Assembly: GCF_022201045.2 (NCBI RefSeq)
Contig: NC_068556.1
Coordinates: forward strand, 24,347,501-24,411,500
Direction of reading: 5' to 3'
Length of the DNA: 64,000 bases
DNA from: Citrus sinensis
Lineage: Eukaryota; Streptophyta; Magnoliopsida; Sapindales; Rutaceae
In this document: piece by piece, positions 13,101 to 26,571 of the stretch
Position numbering within the stretch: position 1 is the stretch's first letter
Layout: the number at the start of each line of letters is the position of its first letter
The notes under the pieces: model-generated
Database searches by the model: none
Seen by the model: the letters and a program-made list of their open reading frames with translations, nothing else
What the model was told of the DNA's origin: nothing
Made by a program: the position numbers and the translations under genes

Positions 13101-14201
13101 GAAGGTATGTTTTGGAGGATTTGTACTTTGCTGATCTTTGAAAGTAGAACAACTAAAATGTTCAATAAAACTAGCTTTGAAAAACTACTTATATTTGCAG
13201 CGATTGATTCCATCACGCAAACTGTAGATGATATTTGTTGTGTTTCAACTTAATTAAATATGAAAGTATTAAAAAATACACTTCTATGTCATAAGTATTA
13301 ATAATTATTTCATTGTAAGCAGTTATAAATTAAAACTCACAGCGCCTCAATTTCAAATATATTCTCAATCAATATGTATTATTAACCGAATACTATTACT
13401 TTATCACAAATTTTGACCATAAGGCCAGAAACTCAACCTTAACAAAGAATTTTTCAACAATTGAAGAAGGACGAGGAGGAGGTTAGCAAGTCAGAAGCAA
13501 AGTTTTACCAAGGAGAAAGTCAAAGGCTAAAAAATAGTCATCTGGGTTTCAAAAATTTGAACCAATCCCCCAAGTGGATGAAGCAATAGGCAAGGTCAGC
13601 TCTCGTTCTTCAGCAACCATTGACGACGTTGCTGTAGTCAAAGGGTATTGTAATGTTTTAATTTTTCATCTTGCTCATTGAATTGGAATGAAGCACTTCC
13701 AAATAATTAATTTGCAACTGTTTATTTGCACTAACACCTAATCCCTTTTGACATTGTAATTAATTGGGTGGATTTGTATCCAATTCCGTTGCACCATTTT
13801 GAAAGAAAGGGATAATCAATCTTGTTAGGTTGTTTCTAAAAGAATTCTGGAGCCCTTTCTTAATTTCCAATCTTTCCGTTTTTCTCTCTTTTGGTTGTTA
13901 AGAACCCAGAGTCATCTTTGATGGAATTGATATAAATTATGATATAAAAACAAGGCTATTCTCCAGTGTTTAATGTTTGCATATTGGTTCTTTTCTCACA
14001 CACAGATCCTTAAATATTGATCTCAAAGTCATAACTTTTATTGTTTTGGGCTGAGCCCATCCATACGATGGCGACCCATTTTCCAATTCTATGGGCAGAT
14101 AAATGTGGGTTTACTACTTTCGTTGGGTTGAGTCACCTAAGAACAATGGGCTTTCAACCCCTTTAAAAATTTGGGCCAGGTCATTTAGTCCTTTGTTCAA
14201 A
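10106..14201. other. Intergenic region without recognisable genes
   Basis: About 4.1 kb of AT-rich DNA with poly-T runs, a (GA)n run at about 11446-11463 and no ORF showing a known domain. A short stretch at 13540-13650 has an open plus-strand frame with ordinary codon use (about 35 residues) that might be a relic exon, but nothing around it supports a gene. Confidence 0.5.
11446..11463. repeat. (GA)9 microsatellite
   Basis: Pure GA run in intergenic DNA. Confidence 0.75.
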
Positions 14202-14822
14202 AGAGTGGCACTATTGGCACCCCCTTATTGAACTTATAAAACCCCTATTTTCTATAATTACATTTAAGGACAAATGTATCAATTATATTTTTCTCGCTAA
14301 AATTCAAACGCTGCCATACGCCGCATAAGTACAATTTTTAATTGGTTATGATTTCTTGGCATTCATCATCAATCCCATTCCAAAGATCAATGAATTGTTT
14401 TGAGTCTTACGCATCTAGAAAACCAAAATAAAATGTTATACATGCAACAATCTTTTGAATCAAATGTTATGCATGCAACAATCTTTTATTAAAAACCCTT
14501 AGAACTGTCCAATGGCTTAGCATAAATCAAGGATTGGGACTAAAAGAATTCATCAAGGAGCAAAATTGCAATAGAAGAACTCAAGAGATGGTTAGGAAAT
14601 TACATAAATGAGAGACCCAAAGCATGACATGAGATAGGCGACAAAAATATTGCCGATGTTTATTATTGGGTGTTTGAGAGAAAATCAAATTTAGAAGAAG
14701 GGCAGTTTTGGAATTAAAGTGGGTGTTAATAATAAATATAAATTTTATAACATTGTTTAATGGGGTGTACTTATAATAGGGGTTTTTAAAGGATATTAGA
14801 GGGGTGCCAATAGCTCTATTCT
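14202..14822. mobile_element. Putative TIR DNA transposon remnant (MULE-like or MITE)
   Basis: The left end AGAGTGGCACTATTGGCACC and the reverse complement of the right end AGAATAGAGCTATTGGCACC match at most positions over about 22 bases, and inner motifs (AAAACCCCTATT) recur inverted at both ends. There is no transposase. I could not see a convincing target duplication, so superfamily assignment is open; GGCACCCC-type ends occur in plant Mutator-like MITEs. Confidence 0.5.
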
Positions 14823-14848
14823 ATTAAAAAAAACATAATGGTTTTAAC

Positions 14849-15282
14849 TAAGGATGGCAAAAATACCCGCCCTGTCTGGACCTGGACTACACCGAGGTGT
14901 TGTGGGTTGGCTATTATCTGGCCCGGGTATGAAGCCGGGCTGGTATTGGACATCATTTGATAAACTCAAAACTCTTATTTTATTAAAAAATATTAAAAAA
15001 TATATATTATTTTAAATATTTATATTTATTTGACTCATTTATTACACATATATAAAGTTTTAAATACTTAAAATTTATATTTTCATGTCAAATGATAAAT
15101 TTTATTGAAATACATTTAAAACTTATAAAATTATCAAAAAAATACACATATAATATTAAAAAATATAAAATCCAAGTACTCGAATTAAAACAAAAAACCC
15201 GACCTGAGCATCTAAAAATTGTATATGGGCAGGGTTTGGACATTGCAATACCCGGACCTGGACTTGAGTTTTGCCAACGCTA
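14849..15282. mobile_element. Non-autonomous hAT-type element
   Basis: A 434-bp insertion flanked by a perfect 8-bp duplication GTTTTAAC (14841-14848 and 15283-15290). Its ends TAAGGATGGCAAAA and (reverse complement of the right end) TAGCGTTGGCAAAA form imperfect terminal inverted repeats of the same type as the 28444 and 29301 elements. Subterminal CCCGG/CCGGG motifs lie near both ends; the AT-rich middle has no coding capacity. Confidence 0.8.
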
Positions 15283-15978
15283 GTTTTAACTTTACTAAGA
15301 ATTTTATTGTATTTCTATCAAAAACAAAAAAAAGAATTTTATTGTATAAAGTAATAAATAAATTTCAATTTAAAATTCTGTTTTAGTAATCTTCACACAA
15401 AAACCGGATTGTCGGTCCCTTTTTTAAATAAATCTTTTGAATGTAAATCATATTGTCCTTTGCTCATAAGAATTTTAAGTTACATTTTATTGTATAATAA
15501 GGTAAACTTGCTTTATATTTATTTATAAAAAATGAACCGTGTATTTTCATAAGGTTATTTAGTATTTTTTTTGAAAGGGGTTATTTAGTGCTTATTTAAG
15601 AAAAAAAAAAAAAAGAGTTTCTCGACCGCATAAAAAACGGTGAGTTTTTTAATTCACTACCATAAGCTCGGTTAATTGGTCGCTAAGTAATTTATTAGCA
15701 TTTACATTCAGCTTTGTCTTGCAGTCGTGTTTTGTGTTTACCTTTTCATTTTGCCCCACTCAAAGCTGAAAGAGAAAAAGCGCGAGAAAATCTTTCCGAT
15801 TTTCCTTTCTTCCTCCGATCAAAATTTTCTCTCCAACCAATCATCTCCTCTCTCGTTCACTTTCCTCTCTTGTTTCTCAAATTTCTAGGGCTACAATACT
15901 ACAGTGACGCAATCTGATTAGTTCCGGATTAACCTCGTTCTTTTGGCGTTTCGTTTCGACCTAGTTGACTAGGTGAAT

Positions 15979-18900
15979 ATGTTTTTCTCTGGCGATCCGA
16001 CTACTCGGAAGCGAGTCGATTTAGGAGGCAGGAGTTCGAAGGAGAGAGATAGACAGAAGCTTTTAGAACAGACGAGGTTGGAGCGTAATCGTCGCCTCTA
16101 TTTGCGTAAGCAGAACCATGCCGCCATCAAGATACAGGTCGGGTTCATCGAATTTGAATTTGAATTTAATAGTCATTGCTACATTGCTGCATTGCATGTG
16201 TATGTGATGCTATTTGCATTTGCCCAAGGTGCAATGATCGTTCTAGTGTATGTAGATTACTTGTTCTATTCACTATTTTACGTTGGTATTTTTTTTGGAT
16301 TTATTTTATGATGAAATGTGATGTGAATAAAGTTAATGTGTGTTAATTATTAGAAAAAGAATGTTAGTTGATCTCACCAAGAATAATTTATAAGAAGCAA
16401 AATGAATATGTGGAAGGTTTTGTATTTTAGTGATGCGATGGTCTAATTTTAGTACGGCCAATTTTTCATATCGAGTGATGAACAGAGTCTTCGCGATTGG
16501 CACTGGAGGTGACTAATTATGTTTGTCGTTTTACTGTCTCTATCTATTTTAAAGTTATATTTGGAAAGACATTTATTTTCGTAAGGTTGAAGCTACGCAA
16601 TTAGGTTTAGTCAAGTGAACCGAACATTGAAAACCTTGTGAAAGTTTTGCAGATGCTGGTAGTTTTCTAGCAATGGACAAGTTTAGTGAAGTGTAATTTC
16701 ACTTTCTTGTGGATAAGCTTTATAGATTAGTAGTTTGACATAAATTTTCTGTGAAATTTTGGCTCAATCATTTACTTCAGAATTCTCCAAGTTGTGATTG
16801 CTATCTATGTGTATGTGCATGTCTGTAATTTATTCATATCACGATTATAATTTTTATCTTATAATTGTGGGTGTCACAAGGACACGCTTGCTCAGTGTAT
16901 GGTAACTTATATAAACTAGTTGAGTGAATCTTTTCTTTGGATGGGCAATTCAAATCTTTGTAATGTAATTTTTGCCAAGTGTTAACTAAATACTATCTAC
17001 AGAAATGCTTCAGAGGGAAAAAAGCAATGGAAATTGAACATTCTAAGGTCCGAGAGCAGTTTTTTGCAACTTATGGGCGACATATCCAAAATGTAAACAG
17101 GTAGCATGGTGGATTCCTATTTTGACTGGATAATTATGTCACAATTCTTTCCTTTTTTTTTTCTTCTCCTGCCTGATTTATTTGTTTTGTTAAAATTTTC
17201 TTTCTGCTTTCAGGCAATGTTTTGGTCCACAATCAGCATTCTTCCGCCAACTTTTTTTTTTCTTTAATGCACGAAATGTTAGTGATATCTCAGTCCTTGT
17301 GGAAACATGCCGGTTAATGAAGCATTTTGTTCAAGAGAGTGGTAAATTTTTATGAGTTATACTTTTTAAAGGTTTTCTTATGTGCTATTTAAAGTAATAT
17401 GTTTTATGCACGGATTCGAGTTCTCTCTCTTTCAAATTTCGCTTACAACTTCATGTCTTAAAATCATCAACAAGGTTTTGTCCATGTGCCATTGATTAAT
17501 GGAATCTGATTATCCAAGGTATTAGCAAGGGACAAGATATCTTTCCCTTGATGTAAAAAGCATAATGATTTGTCAGCATTGAATTCTTTGTGATTGTGAT
17601 GGACGATGAGAAATACACTGTTAATTTTCATCTATTCGTAATTCTTGTCATAAAAATTAGCAAGGGACAAGATATTTGTACCTGATGTAAAAGACATAAT
17701 GGTTTGTCGGCATAGAATTCTTAGTGGTTAAAAATTACTAAGAGATGATGGAAGATGAGAAATACACTGTAATTTTCATTTCTTTGCAATTGTTTTCCTA
17801 AAAATAACGAATGAAAAGAATTAGTTTTTTTTTTTTTCCTGTTACCTCTCTTCATATACCCTGGTTCCAAAAGTTCAATGTATCATGTAACCCTTCTCTT
17901 TGCTTATTTATGTTTCAGTTTCCTTTCTGGTATGTTATTTGCTGGTCCTGACAGTCTTCAATTATGTGACAGGGGATGTCGTTGGCCTCTTTGCTGGCAT
18001 AGATTATTCATCCAAACGCGCTTTAGTGGATTTCAGAGTTAAGAAGTTTGCATTTGCCTGTATTCAGGCTGTACATCAAAATAGGTTGGCACTTTGGGAT
18101 GTTTATGCCCATTAGAGTCGATTTCTAGATTTTTCAATCTTGCTTGATGCATATGCTGCTACCACAAGTTATTTTGTAATATTCTTATACTGCAGTCAAT
18201 TAAAAACTTATGCTAGTTTTCCTCCAAAAGTTGAGTCGTAATGCAATGTTTGCTAATCTGATTATTTATTGGACAGAAAGGAATTGAAAGATCAACTTTT
18301 TGTGACTCCAGAAGAATCAAATACACCACCAACTCTCTTGCTAGAAGCTGTAGTTTTCTTGATAGATTCTAGGCTTCCATGGACTTGTAAGGTAGTTAGT
18401 TATCTCTTGGAAAGGAATGTTTTCACTCTGCTCAGGGAACTTATTGTTACAGGAAAGGTAATGTTTCTAATTCTGGATAATCTCTTGTATTTTTTCCCCT
18501 TAATCCATATAGTTATTATAGTTTGCATTTCTGTGTGAGTTCTTTTGCAAAGAGCATCTTTAGTCTTAAATTCTGGAATTTAGCACAAGACAGAGAAATG
18601 AAATTCATTTTGAGGATGTAGAAGGATTTATGTTACCTGTTCTTTGTAGCTTTTGTTTTTTGTCCATTAAAAAAGACAAGTTAAACTATATGGTCCTTTT
18701 TGGCCTGTCCTTTGTACTATACTACTATTTTTGAAAATATTGTAGAATTCTAAATCCATATATAACTCGAAAATGTTTAAATTGTTATAAACAGACTTTT
18801 GTGTGGTCTTGCGCTGTGGATTATATTGTTCTAGAAAATGTTTTAGTACTCTGTGTCCTTTGCCTTCACATGCATGTGCTTGGGCATTTACATATTTTTG

Positions 18901-21900
18901 CTTAGCTACTGATGTTATGCAGGAAAGTATGGAGATTCACAATTCATATGGGAGAATTTCATCATTGGAGCGGGTGCTGACCCTTATAATTCCTCACATT
19001 GGTCAAAAGCCTTGTATTTGCCCAAATATTGATCCGCGATGGAGTTTCTTTTCACAGATTCTTACAATACCTTTCTTGTGGCATCTTTTCCCGTACATAA
19101 AGGAGGTAAGTCTCCTCTGATCTACTCTGATTCTTTTTCTTTGATATAGTTCATATTTCTATCTATGGTTGTTTGGAATCTACATATTGGTGGCATGAAG
19201 CGGTCTAAAAGCCACCAAGTGATTCTTTTGTAAACTTAAACTTCTTTCCATTGCCAATTTTACATTACTTCCTGTTTTTGTGTTTTTAAGAGGTGTGAGA
19301 TTTTAACGTTTAGGTTTTTGCCACCGGAAGGACAAGTCAGCATTATATCCATCAGATGGCGTTGTGTGTGCAAAATCATGCTAATGTGCTACCTCACGAA
19401 GTTTCAATGGAATTGCCTGGTTATGCATGTCTTCTTGGAAATATCTTGGAAACTGCCGGGGTTGCCTTATCTCAGCCTGATTGCTCATTTGAAATGGTAA
19501 GGAACGTATTCATTTTTTTTTTTAACTTAACTGCTCATTTGAAATGTTTACCGTGTTCAATTTTATTTGCTAAGTTGTTCGTTGTCCTAACTTTGGTTTG
19601 TTAGTTCGGGTTTATGTGTTTCTGATTACATTTACATATATGTATCCCAACTGACGTGGCGTATGCCATGGAATGTAAAATTTGCACATTAATTATGTAT
19701 AATTATGTCAAATTAATTGATACCTTACCCATGGCAATCGATGATAATTGAAATATGTTCCAACTGATATGGCATATGACTTGTCACTCGATAGGGTTGT
19801 AAAATTTGCACCTTCGTAGTATATAATTAAGTTTAATTGATACCTTATCCATGGCAATTAATGGTAAACGACACATCATTTGTGTAAAAAATCGTGTATT
19901 CCAACTATGTAAGTATGGTATTATTGCCTTACTGGTATTTTTTGGTTTCACAGGGTGTAGACCTGGCTGCTATCACAACATTTTTGTTAAAGGCCCTTCC
20001 TCCTATAAAATCGAGTCGAGAAAGTATGTCTTACCTCATAAAATAGTGATTTTATGTTTCTTTTAATACTCTTGTTCCTTCTTTCCGTGTTTTTATGGAG
20101 AATTGCTTTTCCCTCAATATAAATTTGGTATTGTATATAACTTGCATGCTTTTTCCCCCCGTTTTTTTTTCCTTTTCTTTTCTTTTATTCCTTTAACTAC
20201 TAGAATGAGATGTATACCTATGTGGTTGTTCTACTTTAGGTTCTATGGTCAGTGATGATGATATGACTGCTGGTGATGAAGTGATGGAACCAGTTATTAA
20301 TAGGGATTTGGAGAAGCAGATTACCAGTGCTATAGATTCACGCTTTCTTTTGCAATTGGTAAGCTGTCTTGACTAATCACTTTCGAAATGAAAGCTGTAT
20401 GTTAAAATATTAAAGCAACAACTCTTGATATTTATTCTTTCGAGCAGACAAATGTTTTATTCAGTGGGTTCCATTTGCTTCGTGGCCCGCATGATGAAGG
20501 ACCGGGTGATAAAGAGGTTGCAGCTGTTGGTGCTGCTTGTGCTTTTCTGCACGTCGCTTTCAACACTTTGCCTCTTGAGTGTATCATGACTGTCCTAGCT
20601 TATAGAACAGAGCTTGTTCAATTGCTTTGGCACTATATGAAGCGGTGTCATGAGATTAGAAAATGGCCTTTCTTGCCATATCTCTCTGGAGATGCACCTG
20701 GTTGGCTTCTGCCTCTAGCTGTTTTCTGTCCAGTGTACAAGTAAGGCGGCTCCTTCTATTTTTTCTTAACATTTATTTATTTATTTATTTATTCCATGGC
20801 AGTTCCTGTTTAATGTGTAAATATGGTTTTGGGTTGATCAGGCATATGCTTACAATAGTTGATAATGAGGAGTTCTATGAGCAGGAGAAGCCATTGTCAT
20901 TGAAGGATATCAGACATCTAATTGTCATTCTGAGAGAGGTATTATTTTGTGATAAATGTTTAGTTTAAAGTTACTGTAAAAGGAGATGTTAAGCACTCCA
21001 CAAAATTTTCCCTTTAGAAAAAGTCTTGAAATGCTGGATGTTGTTTAATTTAGGGAGGTTTTGTGGATTTTCTGTGGCCTTATGCCATCTGTAGCTTTCA
21101 ACTATCATATTGAAATAAATTTGTTTGTTATTGATATCGGTACATTAACCATGACTGCCAGATGTCATCTTTGTTCATGTGCGCTGATTGATAACGCTAA
21201 ATAGAATAATTCTGATAGATATTGTTTTGATTTTTGACATATACCCATATCTGTAGGCCTTATGGCATCTTCTATGGTTGAATCCTACATCGCACCCTAA
21301 TGTAGGGAAATCTGTCTCCAGCCCCCCTCCTGCTAACAAGATGCTCCCAGCTGAAGCTATTCAACATAGGGTCAGCACTGTAGCCTCTGAGGTCCTCTCA
21401 CAGGTATTTGCAAGCATGAGTTAACTTTCTGTTCAATGTATTCCTTGGAGAACTTGTGTAAAATAGCTGTTATTTGCCTTATTCTTTTACAATTCAATTT
21501 CTGTTTCGTATAAAATAAAAAAAAAAGGGTCGTCTTTTCATACTATTTTGATTGTTGTTTGTGGAAGCATTAGTTTTCATCTCTGAGTGAATTAGAGATG
21601 CCCAGATTCTTGTCTAATAACCGATGTAATCTCTTGTTTGATCTGCTAATTTGGTATATAAACTATTCTTGAAGTTGCAAGATTGGAACAATAGGCGAGA
21701 ATTTGTACCCCCAAGTGACTTCCATGCCGATGGTGTCAATGATTTTTTCATTTCTCAGGTAATAGGTCCTTAATTGCATCCATAGGGTCCGGGATGTGTT
21801 GCTTGTTTCTAACATCATTTTTCCCCAGGCTACAATAGATGGTACCAGAGCAAATGAAATATTGAAGCAAGCTCCTTTTTTGGTACCTTTTACAAGCAGG

Positions 21901-24900
21901 GCTAAGATCTTTCAAGTAAGTGAGTGAATTTTTTAAGCATGCATCCCAACTTTTTTGCGGGAACTTGTTCTACCAGAAATAATACAATTGAAAATGTTTT
22001 ATAAACTTTACTGAAGAAACAAAATTTTTCCTTGCAGCAAGTTAATGAAACAAATAGAAATTTTGATTCCATTATCTTTTCATCTTATTTGGTATTAATG
22101 TGTAAATATTATCTACCAGTCGCAGTTAGCATCAGTTAGGCAAAGACATGGGTCTCATGGAGTTTTTACTAGAAGTCGGTTCAGAATTCGGAGGGATCAT
22201 ATTTTGGAAGATGCTTATAGTCAGATGAGTACAATGTCTGAAGAGGATCTTCGAGGAGCGGTAATGTTTTTTGTTTTATGTTTCTTTGCCCTCTTGATGC
22301 TTCCTTTGGAAGAAGAGCATTCTTTTATCTGTCTGCCTCAGTCTAATCAATTTTAAAAGTTTATGCACAGATTCGTGTAACATTTGTTAATGAACTTGGT
22401 GTGGAAGAGGCTGGTATTGATGGGGGTGGAATTTTCAAAGATTTCATGGAGAACATTACTCGTGCAGCATTTGATGTTCAGTATGGGTTATTCAAGGTTT
22501 CTCACTTTTTCTTCTTCTCTCAACACAAAATAAATACACCCATTTGTACATATTGATGACGTGGCAAAATACTAGGACGCAGATCCACATGTTATATTTA
22601 CATAGGTATAGATTTTGGAACTAGACTTCCTGACAGTCATATAAGCTTTTCTGAGGGGTTTCGATATTTATCTTAAATGCATTTATCGTTTTTATCAATT
22701 TCTTATTTTTATCAAATAGATGAGCGGTTCTGAGTGAGAGAATGGGCTTCAGCATATTCACTCTATTACCTTATCTTTACTGATTGAAAGTCCAAGTTTC
22801 TGATATAATTCATCTTATTAACTATTTAATATTTTGTTTCATATAAGCTCCTTTTGGCAAGCTGTACAATGTATGCCCTGTGATAAAGACCTTGTATTCT
22901 AGATATTGTCATAACTTATCATTTTCTTGGAATGCTATTATTGTTGTACTTATAATATATAATAGAAATTAAGGTCTTTGATGATCACTTGCAAATATAC
23001 TTAACAATCTGCTTATTTTTACTGATTTAAACTTGTTGCATATGTTATAATTATGCTTCATGTTTTACTGACTTTCTACTACATCTAGGAAACATCTGAT
23101 CACTTGCTCTACCCTAATCCTGGATCTGGAATGATACATGAGCAGCATCTCCAGTTTTTTCATTTTCTTGGAATTCTACTTGCAAAGGTATGATGTGTTT
23201 TTTGTGTTATTTGAACCATTTTCTCTCGTCGTGTTGCTTCTGTGGTTGAGTGAATCTGAATTGCATCTGGCTGCTGTATTATATGATACCTGTATGTAAC
23301 AACTTGTGCGAGGCAAGCATGAGTGGGTTGAAATTAATTTTATGCGTTCTCCGATCGGTTGAATAAGGCCATATTTGTCACCTGGTAATGCTGAAGTGCA
23401 CTTTCTTTAATCCTGGTCTCCTGTGTCCTAAAATTTTGAGCTTTTCACCTTGATAGTAATATGATATTGATAAGAAGAATCTTCGTTATTTTATTATGTT
23501 TATGTCTGGTTCATTTGACATTTGTTGAATTTAAAAAATAATTCATAATGAATATCTAATTTATTGGGAAAATAATATTTATTCTGCTACAAGGTTATGC
23601 TTTTATAGATTGCAGTGTTTTTTTAGTCTTGCCTAACCAATTCTTTGTAGTTGTTCTTATCATCTGAGTTGGCATCATACTGGAGGGGTTTCTTTATGTT
23701 GGCAGAAACTTATTAATCAATAAATTTTTAATATAATTTGGATTATTTTTATTTTAAGACTCAGTTGCTACCTTGCTACCACTGTTTTGGTACAATCTTC
23801 CAGGTCCCTGCCTTTGCACATCTCTGTTATCCTGATCTGCATATGCATATCATTTAAAATTTTAAATGGCTTCTTATATTTTTCTAATACTTCCTGTTTG
23901 TATACATTAATTTTTTATGGCTACATGCTCTCTCATTCATGCAGGCCATGTTTGAAGGAATTCTTGTTGATATCCCATTTGCAACATTCTTCTTGAGCAA
24001 GTTAAAACAGAAGTAAGGTTTTTATGCTACCACATAGCATTGCAGAATCTGAAATATTGAGGAAATTAGCTTTTACTATAATCTTGGAGAGTGTGTGCTG
24101 TTTGGTTAATACTGTATGCGTTTAGATCTGCACGAGTATGTACATATAGATAAGTTAATATTAGTTTTGCATCTTTATCTTATTAGGTATGAATTACACA
24201 CTATTGCTTTAGCATATTGTAATGAGGTTAATCTGTGTTTCAAATCTTACCACCAGCTGGTGATTTTCTCTTGTTATAGAGGTTGAAGAAATTGTAATAA
24301 CCTCTTTTCAGATTGAATACTTCATTCCAAAAAAGTGGAGTGCTCTTTGTAGGGTTTTGAATGCTAATAAAAAATTTCTGATGTTACAAATTTCCCACAC
24401 TTCAATTACTTAATCATTGATAAGATGTTGAGTTTGATTAATGGGATTTGTACATTCTGACCGGCCTGCCTTCATAGATGCTTTTATGCTGCTTTTTGTG
24501 GATGATTACATGAAAGCTCTTTCACTATGTTTTCATCTCTATTTGCCTTATGGACTAGATGTTTTATCTTAATAGATTCAGGGATTCTAAGTAGTTTCTA
24601 TCATATAAATAATGAGCATTTTAACATTGTAGACTAATTACTTATGTGATATATCTGCTACCTTCATTTCATTGTTTGTTATTAACACACCCAATTTTCT
24701 TTTTGTTGCAAGGTACAATTATTTGAATGACTTGCCCTCGTTAGATCCTGAATTATATCGTCACCTTATTTTCTTGAAGGTGGTGTTTCTATCCACCTTT
24801 GTGTACTTTTTGGGTACTTGGTGTTAATTTTTATTTTTGTCTTTTGAGTTCTTTCACTGTGTCATTGCAATTTTCATTCTTCTTTTTTCTGGAGGTTGGT

Positions 24901-26571
24901 GGTTGGGTGTCTGAGTGGAGGGCTAGTATCAGTTTTCATTGAGGATTTCACTTTTTAATCTTTCAATTCGCTGTAATCTACAGCATTATGAAGCTGACAT
25001 TTCGGAGTTAGAACTCTACTTTGTTATTCTGAACAATGAATATGGAGAGCAAACAGAAGAGGAGCTGCTTCCAGGAGGGAAGAACATACGTGTTACTAAT
25101 GAGAATGTTATCACATTTATTCATCTTGTGTCCAATCACCGGCTGAATTTTCAGGTAGTGCACCATCATCTTAGTTCTTTTGCTTCATTCAATTTAAATC
25201 TCAGATCACCCTTTCTATTTAATAATCCTGATATGATGAGATTACTACTTTCAGATACGTCAACAAAGTTCTCATTTCCTGAGAGGCTTTCAGCAGCTTA
25301 TACAGAAAGATTGGATCGATATGTTTAATGAGCATGAACTACAGGTAAGTTTGATTTTAGCATTTGCAGTTTTGCTACTCACTGGAATACCTTTTGTTGT
25401 CAGCACCAGTAGAGCTTTCCTCTGAATTGAATTTTTTTTTCTTCAATTACTTCTAACATGTTACTCAAGTTGGGAGGTTCATAATTTGTTCTCTGAATCA
25501 ACACTGGCATACCCAGACAGATACACACTCACATTTCTGGTTGATTATTACAGTTTTTAAGATCTCATTTTTCCGATGCATGTATTTTGTTTACAGCTGC
25601 TAATATCAGGTTCACTCGATAGCTTGGATTTTGATGACCTGAGACAGAACACTAACTATGTGGGAGGTTATCATAGTGTAAGTTGTTTTTCAGTTATTTT
25701 GATTTTGTTAATAGAGCATACGAGTGGGAAATGTATGGGTGTAAATTGCTCCTTAATTAGTTGGAACATAACTCTGTCAATGAATTCTTTTTATGAGTGC
25801 AGTAGGTTATAATATTTGTTTTTTCTCTACTCGATTATGAATGCCTTACATAGTTTGGTAATCTGAATCGTACTGATCATATACAAATTCTGATAATTGT
25901 TTCTTTCGACAGGAGCATTATGTTATCGAGATGTTCTGGGAAGTCCTCAAAAGCTTTTCACTGGAAAACCAAAAGAAATTTTTGAAGTGAGTTGAGTAAT
26001 CTGTCACTATTTTATCTTTCTATTTGTTTAGTTCTTTCTGCTTACATATTAGTGCTTAGTGTATGTTGAGAATGAAAATAACGTGAGTATTTTCTCCCTA
26101 GGTTTGTGACTGGGTGCTCTCGAGGACCACTACTGGGATTCAAATATCTCGAGCCTTTATTCTGCATACAAAGGTAAAATTAGTCATATCTAATTTGATG
26201 AGAATTGATGCAGAGTTACTAAGTTGAGTTACTTAGCCGGATATCATTGCTGAATCCATTTTCTTATCCTTCTCTTTATGTTGAAAGCTTAATACTATTG
26301 GAAATCTTTTATGCAGAGCCGCTGGTAGTGCTTCTGAAGAAGCTCTTGATCGGTTACCGACATCGGCTACTTGCATGAATCTTCTTAAGCTTCCACCATA
26401 CAGGAGGTTTGTATATTTTAAGTTGGAAATCTTTTTATTTATGTCCTTTTGTTTTCCATCAATTAAGCTCATGTTCGCTCTGTTGGTGCATGGTTGTGAT
26501 ACAGCAAAGAGCAAATGTCGACAAAACTGCTGTACGCCATAAATGCAGAAGCTGGTTTTGATCTGAGTTGA
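15979..26571 (+). CDS. UPL6: HECT-type E3 ubiquitin-protein ligase UPL6
   Basis: Complete 26-exon gene, 1028 aa, close to the roughly 1029 aa of Arabidopsis UPL6. Exons: 15979-16137, 17003-17100, 17214-17341, 17973-18084, 18277-18457, 18923-19105, 19314-19496, 19954-20023, 20240-20358, 20448-20740, 20842-20938, 21257-21403, 21675-21758, 21829-21915, 22120-22260, 22371-22496, 23089-23187, 23945-24012, 24713-24779, 24984-25154, 25255-25344, 25597-25677, 25913-25986, 26102-26173, 26317-26406, 26505-26571. It begins [20 protein letters not shown], followed by an IQ motif (around residues 46-65), a helical middle and a C-terminal HECT domain (about 675-1028). The thioester cysteine is Cys996 in [16 protein letters not shown], and the chain ends ..GFDLS. 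HECT enzymes accept ubiquitin on this Cys before transfer to substrate. The start is the first ATG in frame with the conserved N-terminus. No disabling change is seen. Confidence 0.96.
17521..17795. repeat. Tandem duplication (about 135 bp x2) in UPL6 intron 3
   Basis: The segment beginning ATTAGCAAGGGACAAGATAT at 17521 is repeated, diverged, from 17656. Shared landmarks such as GATGAGAAATACACTGT occur in both. It is non-coding and lies wholly within the intron. Confidence 0.8.
19640..19875. repeat. Tandem duplication (about 120 bp x2) in UPL6 intron 7
   Basis: Two diverged copies share CAACTGA..TGGC..ATG, TAAAATTTGCAC, and AATTGATACCTTA.CCATGGC at matching spacing. The first copy covers about 19645-19755 and the second about 19757-19875. 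Non-coding. Confidence 0.65.

Noticed and set aside
15714..15917. Open frame directly before UPL6
   Set aside because: It does not start with ATG and falls in the UPL6 5' leader or promoter; its sequence has no domain.
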